A DNA stretch of 46,082 nt, taken from the NCBI GenBank assembly GCA_031256715.1, contig JAIRQA010000077.1, positions 1-46,082 of the forward strand. Reading direction: 5' to 3'. Shown here one piece after another: positions 39,760 to 46,082 of this stretch (its first letter is position 1; each line of letters begins with the position of its first letter). This DNA comes from Coriobacteriales bacterium. Lineage in GTDB: Bacteria > Actinomycetota > Coriobacteriia > Coriobacteriales > UBA8131. Under the pieces are notes generated by a model. That model searched no databases. It was not told where the DNA came from and saw only the letters and a program-made list of their open reading frames with translations. The position numbers were made by a program, and so were the translations under genes.

Positions 39760-40968
39760 TTAAATCTTGCTCATTTCGTTAACGACAATGGGATACCAAA
39801 CCTCCCAAACATACACAAGAGGATTTTCAGAATAAACTTCGGGAGCGTAACGCATTGCGCCTTCTAATGTTATGGTGTAACCATAGCCGCGTGAAAACCC
39901 AGCAGTGTATTCCCAGATAGCTGTCTCCCAGTCTGGCCAACTAAAACCAATCCAACCCCAAGCATTGTGCGCACGTTCGGCGGGAGGATAACTGCCGTTA
40001 CCCGTCTCATTAGTAGAAATGGCAACAGCAACGCGAGGATCTACATGATATTCCCAGGCAGCACTAGCAAATGTATGTCCATAACCACGCAATGGATTAT
40101 AAGGACGCTGATACATAAGATAGTTATCAATGCGCTCTGCCCATGTTGCTACAAACTCTTCTTTGCTTACGTTCCAGTCGACACTATCGGCAACAGCAAC
40201 CGCAGCATTACTGCCGTCGTGGTTGCGAAGTTGTGCCGCCATAGCGGCTTCTTGCGCTCTAGCTGCCGCCTCTGCTTGTCGTTGGTGTTCTTCGCGAACC
40301 GCAGTGGCATCGTTAAGTGCCTCCTGAGCGCGTACAGACTCAGCGACTGCCTCTTGTCTGGCTACTTCTAAATCGCTTTGCGTCTTTTGCAAGCGAGCAT
40401 TAGTGGCATTAAGCTCACCAATTTGATTTCTATAGCTTTCCTGTAAGCGCGAGATATACTCTAAACGGTTGGAAAAATCGGCAATGGAATTAGATGAGAA
40501 AAGTAATTCTAGCAGCATGTTGCCGGAACACTGCAAGCGATAGTACTCTGCCGCAGCCTCATTGCTGCGAGCACGCTGCAATGGCAACTCTTTTTCTATT
40601 GTATCAATCTGAATTTGAAGCTCATCAATTTGCTTCTGGATATCGGCGACCTTAGAAACAGACTCGTTATATGCCAATGTTGTCTCTTCAACGCGCCTTT
40701 GAAGCTCACTTTCTTTTGGAGAAGTATCTGCTCCCGTCGTTGCTACCACAAACAGCTCTTCTCCTTGGGCAACTTCATCTGAAGAAGGCTCGGCAAGAGC
40801 CAAACGTGAAGAAGTGAGCCAAGAAGGCAAATATAATGTTGATAATACCAACGCCAAGCAAACCACAACCGCAAGCAAGACCTGCGGTCTTAGTAGCGTG
40901 CGCTGGCACCTTTGGGTTCTAATCTTCAAGAAAGGCAGACTTTCTCCTTGGTTGCAATACCTCGGCAA
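39760..40968 (-). CDS. Membrane-anchored coiled-coil protein with lysozyme-like C-terminus
   Basis: About 402 residues. A hydrophobic signal-anchor (about 29-50, PQVLLAVVVCLALVLSTLYL) leads to an extracellular coiled coil (about 80-245) like the N-terminal part of NlpC/P60 or CwlO-type hydrolases. The last 130 residues (VATWAERIDNYLMYQRPYNP ... VAISTNETGNGSYPPAERAH ... NAWGWIGFSW) have the fold pattern and the Glu-Thr-Gly-Asn of a glucosaminidase/lysozyme-like domain, so it may cut glycan strands. Start uncertain: the frame begins with a TTG at 40968 without a good ribosome site; a TTG at 40929 is an alternative. Operon with the ABC exporter. Confidence 0.8.
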   Translation of the reverse strand: MPRYCNQGESLPFLKIRTQRCQRTLLRPQVLLAVVVCLALVLSTLYLPSWLTSSRLALAEPSSDEVAQGEELFVVATTGADTSPKESELQRRVEETTLAYNESVSKVADIQKQIDELQIQIDTIEKELPLQRARSNEAAAEYYRLQCSGNMLLELLFSSNSIADFSNRLEYISRLQESYRNQIGELNATNARLQKTQSDLEVARQEAVAESVRAQEALNDATAVREEHQRQAEAAARAQEAAMAAQLRNHDGSNAAVAVADSVDWNVSKEEFVATWAERIDNYLMYQRPYNPLRGYGHTFASAAWEYHVDPRVAVAISTNETGNGSYPPAERAHNAWGWIGFSWPDWETAIWEYTAGFSRGYGYTITLEGAMRYAPEVYSENPLVYVWEVWYPIVVNEMSKI

Positions 40969-40997
40969 ACCGTGCGTCCTCCAATTCGCCGCTCACA

Positions 40998-41022
40998 CAT
41001 GACTATGGGGGCAACAGTCATG
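40998..41022. promoter_or_regulatory. Inverted repeat upstream of the lysozyme-like gene
   Basis: CATGACT-11 bases-AGTCATG, perfect seven-base arms, 30 bases before the first possible start. Position fits an operator. The rest of the 269-base gap to 41237 shows nothing further. Confidence 0.35.
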
Positions 41023-41237
41023 GGAACGAATAGTATACCCTACATCAGAAAAAAATACAAATTGCAGTTTCGCGGACAATTATTGTGATGTATGTCGCTG
41101 CCATGAATCACGCGGTAATTATCGAACTCGCTCAGTGCAAGTTTTTTGTCCATCTTCACTGCTTTACTCTAGTTGTTCGTTAAGGTCTTGAAGATTTGTT
41201 GGTTTCGCCGAAATATATCTAATGGTTTTTCTCTCTC

Positions 41238-42152
41238 TTAACCACCCATAAAACGCATACCGCAAAGATAGCCGATAGCTAACAAAATATATGGATGGAT
41301 TATATAATAAACATAGAAGAAGTATTTATCTCCGCGTCCCTTTTTGCCGTTGTAAAGACATATAAATGGAAGCGCAAGAATCATATAGAATTGGTAGATA
41401 CCGAAATATGTGACAAGAAAGCCCATGTCAATGCCCATGCTGTATCTCGCCAAAAGGGCAAAGGCGACGAGAGAGACAGCCTTTGATGTTTTGTTTGGAA
41501 GCCAGTAAAAGAGCAGCCCCAAAACGATGAAGATTGGCGTATACTCCACTGTCAAGATGCTTGGTATAAATGCACGGACTAACTGTATCCCCAAACTTGA
41601 GCCAGGCGTGATTTTACCAAATGTAAGTACCGCATGATTGTTCAGAAACAAGGAAGAAAGCATGGTAGGAATGATGCAAACGGCGCAAAGCACGGCGACT
41701 TCCAGAAAAGAGCGCAGATGTTTTCGTTCTCGCCAAAACCGAATGCTTTGCTCAACGCAATGAATTATAATTACGGTATACATCATCGTTGGGAATATAT
41801 TGCCAACGTTTTGCAGTCCAATGTAACTTCGAAACGCTACCTGGCAAAATTGCTGCAATAGCATACAGACTATATTACCGATATACAGCCTGAGAATGTA
41901 CTTGCCACGGCTATGCGTATACCTTGCCCCCTCGGCAACCATAAAGAGAAATATTGGGGCGGCAATCCGTCCAAAAATATGAAGATATGATTCAAGAGAA
42001 GACACCAAAGGTGCTTCAAACAAGAACAACGCAACATGGTCAGCAGTCATGGCAACCAGAGCTATCATTTTTAGCGACCACGAATACAGACAAGACAACG
42101 TGTTAAGACCGGCCTCTTCAAACCTGCACCAAAGGTACTTTACTCTGATCAT
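41238..42152 (-). CDS. TraX-family membrane protein
   Basis: 304 residues, about eight to nine membrane segments. The TraX signature is at the N-terminus: LKMIALVAMTADHVALFLFE and LHIFGRIAAPIFLFMVAEGA, followed by RYTHSRGKYILRLYIGN. TraX of the F plasmid acetylates pilin; chromosomal relatives in Gram-positive bacteria have no proven role, and no conjugation gene is near. A strong ribosome site (ggggagg) lies seven bases before the ATG. It follows the small secreted protein gene by 72 bases, with a strong hairpin between them. Confidence 0.9.
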   Translation of the reverse strand: MIRVKYLWCRFEEAGLNTLSCLYSWSLKMIALVAMTADHVALFLFEAPLVSSLESYLHIFGRIAAPIFLFMVAEGARYTHSRGKYILRLYIGNIVCMLLQQFCQVAFRSYIGLQNVGNIFPTMMYTVIIIHCVEQSIRFWRERKHLRSFLEVAVLCAVCIIPTMLSSLFLNNHAVLTFGKITPGSSLGIQLVRAFIPSILTVEYTPIFIVLGLLFYWLPNKTSKAVSLVAFALLARYSMGIDMGFLVTYFGIYQFYMILALPFICLYNGKKGRGDKYFFYVYYIIHPYILLAIGYLCGMRFMGG

Positions 42153-42173
42153 AAATTGACCTCCCCTATATAT

Positions 42174-42213
42174 CCGTTCTTCTCCAGCACTTATAGTGTC
42201 TGGAGAAGAACGG
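42174..42213. terminator. Strong intercistronic hairpin between the secreted-protein and traX-like genes
   Basis: Perfect 14-base arms (CCGTTCTTCTCCAG / CTGGAGAAGAACGG) around a 12-base loop that can itself pair CAC/GTG. No T-run follows on either strand, so it may stabilise the upstream mRNA 3' end or attenuate rather than terminate. The traX-like ribosome site follows about 10 bases later. Confidence 0.7.
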
Positions 42214-42224
42214 CATTAAAACAT

Positions 42225-42779
42225 TCAGTGCCTGACAGTAGCCGTGCCATGAAGCGACACATTATGCTCTGTTGCTATAAAATAAATTGCATACATGTGG
42301 TTCGCATTTAAATTATAAAAATACATAGACCCTGTCTTGAATGCGGATGTGGTTATGCCTGTAACAGAAAAAGTTGTTGCAACCGAACCGCTTGTGATGT
42401 CATAGCATCCGATGGTCATTCCAGAACCTCCACCGAGGGCGGAAACGTTGTAGTCCACATAAATTCTAGATGACGAGTTTGTGCTGAAATAATAATTGGT
42501 ATACAATCTGCCCACGTTTGTCACTTGTGCCAAGGTTGCACTATAGCTCGAAGACGCCAGATTCCAGTACGATGTCGGAATATATAGTGCTCGCAATAAT
42601 GATGTTGTGCCGACTAGAGCATCATCATACTGCGTCTCGGGTGCAACGATCATAGTCTCTGCAGCACTCGGCACCGCATTCTCGTCGATCGTATCGGCAT
42701 AGGCAGTCAGTGGCAACATTGCGAACACGACACCAAGAACCACCATGGCAGACAGAACATTCTTCTTGAATATCTTCAT
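42225..42779 (-). CDS. Small secreted protein of unknown function
   Basis: 184 residues with a clear signal peptide (MKIFKKNVLSAMVVLGVVFA, cleavage likely after AYA before DTIDE). The mature part is Ser/Thr/Tyr/Asn-rich, beta-type (YWNLASSSYSATLAQVTNVG, RIYVDYNVSALGGGSGMTIG), without cysteines, LPxTG or repeats. Not recognised. It resembles small extracellular proteins with a single beta-sandwich, but that is only composition. Same strand as, and upstream of, the traX-like gene. Confidence 0.8.
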   Translation of the reverse strand: MKIFKKNVLSAMVVLGVVFAMLPLTAYADTIDENAVPSAAETMIVAPETQYDDALVGTTSLLRALYIPTSYWNLASSSYSATLAQVTNVGRLYTNYYFSTNSSSRIYVDYNVSALGGGSGMTIGCYDITSGSVATTFSVTGITTSAFKTGSMYFYNLNANHMYAIYFIATEHNVSLHGTATVRH

Positions 42780-43834
42780 AGCAAAATTCCATTCAAAATT
42801 GATTTTAGGATGTTAGATTAACACTCCGTAATACCTATTACGAACACTTACAGGGAGTGCCACATTGCAGCTCCAAGGTGCAAGCCCTCGACTTGCTCTC
42901 TTTTTCTACATAATACACCTCCAACTCTGAACATCGTGGTTTTTGCTCAAGTAGTTGGGAGTGTTCGGTGATTGAGCCTACGTCCGAACATTTATCGTGC
43001 GCTTTACGCTACTCTGAGATCGCATAACTGTCAAGCAACGGTTTGGTAACGCGGTATTGACCTAGTGTGGTTATTTTGCTAGACATTCATGAATAAGTTA
43101 TTCGACTACGCATAGTAGCTCAATCCTCATTGTTATACGTCACTTTAATCCAATTTCAAAAAGCAAATTAAATCCTTTTTGTACATTCCTTTGTCAATCA
43201 ACAACTTCCAGAGCTTGTTGTAACTGATGTCTGCCATTAAAAGCCCTCATTTCCCCAAAGCAAACGGACACTGCTCTCATATGATGGTAGATGTATCTAA
43301 AAAAATCAGATTGTATTTTGCATATCTCGAATTGGGCGTTAAATGCCATCCGAAGTCCCCCACTTTGCAGTTTGGTGGCATTCAACCGTCAATTATTATG
43401 GTGTATGTTAAACACAAACCGCGAACACAAACCACCGATGCCTCTTAAAAAAAATCTTGCGTTACCTATTAAGATTAATTTTATTGCATGATTTTAATGT
43501 TTTTTTTATGCATTTTGCTTTAACACATTGCTTTGTTTCGCAAAAAAAGTTACGATGATAACGTTATTGGGTTGAAATAAATACGCGCAGGAGGGATTCG
43601 GGGCACCTAGAGCTTATATGCAAGTTTTTCTGCTAAGGCTGTAGCTTGAGCGCAAAATTGCTCATACCCGACGCAAACGTTAGAGCTTTCTGGGAAAGCG
43701 GGTCAAGTTGCGACTAATTTGAACTCCGGCGTGTGATTTATACAACAGGTAAAACATAATCTGCACCTGATGCCACCATTCAATTCAAGAACAAATTGAC
43801 GCAATGTTAGCACAGCAATGAAAGGGTTTAAGCC
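42780..43834. other. 1 kb intergenic region without a convincing gene
   Basis: No frame here is gene-like; the two longest, 63 and 73 residues on opposite strands around 43194-43448, lack ribosome sites and could be remnants. Seen: an inverted repeat TGTTCGG / CCGAACA at about 42963-42991, a perfect palindrome ATAACGTTAT at 43558-43567, and a run of nested hairpins at 43600-43710 described separately. The middle (43030-43550) is AT-rich and nothing in it is identified. Composition here and in the two genes to the left suggests an exchanged or decayed region. Confidence 0.4.
43585..43740 (+). ncRNA. Candidate structured leader RNA before the AraC gene
   Basis: Stems seen in order: GCTA-aaggctg-type loop-TAGC (43632-43645); TGAGC / GCTCA (43647-43664); ACCC (43666-43669) with GGGT (43700-43703) enclosing GCTTTC-tgg-GAAAGC (43685-43699). 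Purine-rich unpaired stretches (gacgcaaacgttaga) lie between. The layout, compact and ending about 95 bases before the ATG, is like a cis-regulatory RNA. I could not match it to a known class; the gacgcaaa piece recalls the c-di-GMP (GEMM) riboswitch but the rest does not fit. Confidence 0.35.
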
Positions 43835-45064
43835 ATGATTGACCAGAGCACCACCAATCGTTTTTACGAGTCCGCAAGCATTCCTACATTGCTAATGGAC
43901 AATCATGGAAACACTCATTTAGGGGCACCGGATGCAGTGCGTGAGATGTTTCCCATAGAGCTTTTACGTAAGTTTATCTTAGATTATGACTCCCAAGCAG
44001 AAGGTGCTATTAAGCCACTTGTCATTGCCATAAATCCTGGTCTTTTTTTTGGCATTACTAAGATTGCTCCGCATTTATACCTTTTAGCCGGCCCTGTAGC
44101 TGGTGTCCCACTAGAAAACTCAGACATTGCAGATTTTGCCAAAAGCATCTTAAACACCACTGACTCTGAAGTACTTAGGGTACTTTATCGTATTCCGGTG
44201 CGCTTTTATAGACGCTTTGTAAGCACCTTTACTTGTGCGATTCAGCTGTTCAGTGGTCAAGCGCTTAACATAGAGGACGTTATTATCTTTAACAGCAAAG
44301 ATTTTGATGTGGCTTCGGTAGTTAATGCGCAAATAAGCGATATAATTTTAGATGACAACAGGCGCGACTCTGTTTTTTATCATACATCATTTGAATGGGA
44401 AGTTGATGTCTTGCGCGCAGTAGAGGCAGGAAATTGTGCAGAACTTGCAGAAAAGTTAAATGCGCCCATATGTGGACAGATAGGTGCCATGAGCGAGATT
44501 CCACTAACAAACGCCAAATACACACTTATAGCGACAAGCACATTACTTACGCGTGCAGCGATAAGAGGCGGTCTACCGAATGAGGATGCACGCAACATTG
44601 GCGATGCCTACTGTATGCAGATGGATCGTCTAGATGATATTAAAGAGATATACTCGCTTATGTATAAAGAAGCATATGATCTTTGCGCAAAAGTGGCAGA
44701 GCGCAAACAGCAGATAGGTAAACCTCTTAGCCGTCCTGTACGAGAAGCAACTGAATACATAGCCAGAAATCTAAGCGAAAAGATTGACTTAGAAAAACTT
44801 GCTTTAACCTGCTCAACCACATCGCGAACGCTTTCGCGCAAGTTTAAAGATGAAACGGGGCTTTCTATTTCTGACTATCTACACCGTGAAAAGATGCGCA
44901 AGGCGCAATATCTGCTGCGAAATTCGTCATTGGGCATTATAGACATCAGTAACCTCTTGCAATATAGCGCACAAAGTTACTTTACTAAAATCTTTAAAGA
45001 AACCTATGGGGTTACACCCAAGCAGTATCAGGCTGGAGTTCCTGCGAAAACAGAACTAGAATAA
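43835..45064 (+). CDS. AraC-family transcriptional regulator
   Basis: 409 residues. The C-terminal 100 (about 300-400) are an AraC double helix-turn-helix: EKIDLEKLALTCSTTSRTLS followed by RKFKDETGLSISDYL and then SNLLQYSAQSYFTKIFKETY with GVTPKQYQ. The N-terminal 200 residues (LLMDNHGNTHLGAPDAVREM ... LYLLAGPVAGVPL) match the sensor region of a group found in Firmicutes and Actinobacteria that answer an unknown signal. Ribosome site aaaggg; upstream lies the candidate structured leader. No target gene is adjacent; it is convergent with the HAD-like gene 18 bases away. Confidence 0.92.
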   Translation: MIDQSTTNRFYESASIPTLLMDNHGNTHLGAPDAVREMFPIELLRKFILDYDSQAEGAIKPLVIAINPGLFFGITKIAPHLYLLAGPVAGVPLENSDIADFAKSILNTTDSEVLRVLYRIPVRFYRRFVSTFTCAIQLFSGQALNIEDVIIFNSKDFDVASVVNAQISDIILDDNRRDSVFYHTSFEWEVDVLRAVEAGNCAELAEKLNAPICGQIGAMSEIPLTNAKYTLIATSTLLTRAAIRGGLPNEDARNIGDAYCMQMDRLDDIKEIYSLMYKEAYDLCAKVAERKQQIGKPLSRPVREATEYIARNLSEKIDLEKLALTCSTTSRTLSRKFKDETGLSISDYLHREKMRKAQYLLRNSSLGIIDISNLLQYSAQSYFTKIFKETYGVTPKQYQAGVPAKTELE

Positions 45065-45082
45065 CAATATGAATGCTCGCTT

Positions 45083-45832
45083 TTAAAGCACGGCTAACAA
45101 TTGTGAGAAGTCCGAGATGTTTAAGACATCACATATTTTGTCTTTTCCTGAGCGATTAACAAAGACCGGCATTAATCCTGCCGCATGGGCACCAGCAACA
45201 TCGGCTGTAGGATGATCACCCACATGCATGGCTTCATACGGGCATACGTTCATGCGCTCACAAGCAAGCGCAAATATCTCTGGCATCGGTTTGTGCAAGC
45301 GCACGTCGGCAGATGCTATTATGCTATCAAAATAGCTAGCAGCGTTTAGTCCATTTATGATTGAGGTTAAGGAGCAATCCCAATTAGAGATAATTCCCAG
45401 TTTGTAGCCTCTTAACTTTAGCTTTTGCAAAACAGGAAGAACATCGGCAAAAAAAGCCCAGCTTTTTGGATTTAAGTAGTATCTAAAAACTGCGCTGGCA
45501 ATCCTTGTGTGTGCAGACTTAGGTAGCTTTAGTAGCGAGCAAAGATGCATGTACATCTCTTTCCAGATAGCCACTGCCCGCTGGTCATCAGACCAAAAAG
45601 ATTCATCCTGCTCATAGAGCCGCTCGTACAACTGATACATAGCCCCTATATTGGCATTTACATCTTTAACGTTAATAGCAATGCCGCAAGACGCAAACAC
45701 CTGCTCGGTGAAAACCTCAGATTCTGGGCGCGCTGTCTTAAGCAAGGTATAGCCAGCGTCAAAAAACACTGTGCTTATCTTGGCGTACTTGTTTTCAGAC
45801 TTATTAATATTACACCTGCCTATCCATACCAA
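45083..45832 (-). CDS. HAD-superfamily hydrolase-like protein
   Basis: 249 residues. Motif I is STVFFDAGYTLL (DxGxT: nucleophile Asp present, but the second acidic residue of the usual DxDxT is Gly); motif II IISNWD; motif III Lys in RLHKPMPEIF; motif IV HVGDHPTADVAGA. A helical cap lies between I and II. The DxGxT form is known in a subgroup (HDHD3/YjjG-like), so the protein may be a phosphatase of altered mechanism or a binding protein. Its start overlaps the preceding gene by 13 bases. A candidate for the missing histidinol-phosphatase only in the loosest sense; I see no support. Confidence 0.85.
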   Translation of the reverse strand: MVWIGRCNINKSENKYAKISTVFFDAGYTLLKTARPESEVFTEQVFASCGIAINVKDVNANIGAMYQLYERLYEQDESFWSDDQRAVAIWKEMYMHLCSLLKLPKSAHTRIASAVFRYYLNPKSWAFFADVLPVLQKLKLRGYKLGIISNWDCSLTSIINGLNAASYFDSIIASADVRLHKPMPEIFALACERMNVCPYEAMHVGDHPTADVAGAHAAGLMPVFVNRSGKDKICDVLNISDFSQLLAVL

Positions 45833-46082
45833 TACTTAATCAACCAAAGCTTGGTGGGCTTCCAATTGCTAAAGTCCTTGGCATCGCCAACAACACTATA
45901 CTCTTGTAAATAAGCCTTACTGCCATCACCCTGAGCGTAGCGATGGTAAAACTTTCTGGGCTCACGCGAATCTAATTGAACTTCAGCGTAGCTTTTAGCC
46001 GATAAAGTTGGATCTTTAGCGACAATAGATTGTGCTACACCTGCCTCCTTTATTACTGTGGCACGTAAATTGTCATGATTTA
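45820..46082 (-). CDS. Unrecognised protein, C-terminal part only
   Basis: An open frame of 87 codons enters from the right edge and ends with TAG at 45820-45822; its start lies beyond the window. Visible residues (for example VIKEAGVAQSIVAKDPTLSA, then FYHRYAQGDGSKAYLQEYSV, ending KLWLIKYWYG) look like ordinary coding sequence with charged and aromatic residues but match no family I know. It overlaps the start of the HAD-like gene by 13 bases, so both are likely cotranscribed. Confidence 0.7.
   Translation of the reverse strand, partial: NHDNLRATVIKEAGVAQSIVAKDPTLSAKSYAEVQLDSREPRKFYHRYAQGDGSKAYLQEYSVVGDAKDFSNWKPTKLWLIKYWYG

Noticed and set aside
41238-42152. Conjugative element because of the TraX-like gene
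   Set aside because: No relaxase, coupling protein or type IV secretion genes nearby; TraX relatives are common as single chromosomal genes.
43194-43448. Transposase remnant in the 1 kb gap
   Set aside because: Short overlapping frames on both strands with no recognisable transposase motif or terminal repeats; evidence too weak.

Overview
The window (46 kb, moderately AT-rich) reads as chromosome of an anaerobic actinobacterium of the class Coriobacteriia, most likely close to the Eggerthellaceae. The reasons are the membrane-bound LuxR-type regulator attached to a Tat-exported DMSO-reductase-type operon, the clpC-disA-ispD-ispF and greA-lysS arrangements, several GTG/TTG starts, and the absence of Gram-negative envelope genes. 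This placement is an inference; there is no rRNA in the window.

Layout. 1-2.0 kb (+): end of a cysteine desulfurase, a U-type Fe-S scaffold and an Rrf2 regulator. 2.0-9.7 kb (-): a DMSO-reductase-family respiratory operon, dmsA-dmsB-dmsC1-torD-like chaperone-dmsC2-12TM LuxR regulator. 10.1 kb: tRNA-Arg(CCU). 10.4-11.9 kb (+): a ribbon-helix-helix-like protein and a coiled-coil, tail-anchored protein. 11.9-14.0 kb (-): a cytoplasmic double peptidoglycan-binding protein (possibly CwlM-like) and a histidine-kinase-like protein whose phospho-acceptor His is Asn. 14.3-23.2 kb (-): a histidine operon in the order hisZ-hisG fusion, hisD, hisC, hisB, hisH, hisA, hisF, hisI, hisE, lacking only a histidinol-phosphate phosphatase. 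23.7-25.1 kb (-): a DprA-like protein with a phosphoribosyltransferase, a pair resembling a reported antiphage system, wedged against murJ. 26.9-35.6 kb: cysE (+), then ispF, ispD, disA, clpC, lysS and greA (-). 35.7-40.9 kb: tatA, a DUF2085 membrane protein, a VanZ-like protein (+), an ABC exporter and a coiled-coil/lysozyme-like envelope protein. 41.2-42.8 kb (-): a TraX-like protein and a small secreted protein. 42.8-45.1 kb: a 1 kb non-coding stretch ending in a candidate structured leader, then an AraC regulator. 45.1-46.1 kb (-): a HAD-like protein and the end of an unrecognised gene.

How the genes work together. The Fe-S genes can supply clusters to the Dms subunits, the Dms chaperone and TatA fit export of DmsA, and the LuxR sensor at the operon end probably controls it. 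The his genes form a nearly complete pathway. murJ, the CwlM-like protein, the coiled-coil envelope protein and VanZ concern the cell wall.

A theme across the window is decayed or intact short tandem repeats, both between genes and in frame inside enzymes (HisC 12-residue units, HisZ and the ABC exporter 5-residue units). The best candidates for unusual biology are the DprA-phosphoribosyltransferase pair with a nearby long RNA-like hairpin, the His-to-Asn kinase beside a CwlM-like protein, the HisZ-HisG fusion, and the structured leader before the AraC gene.
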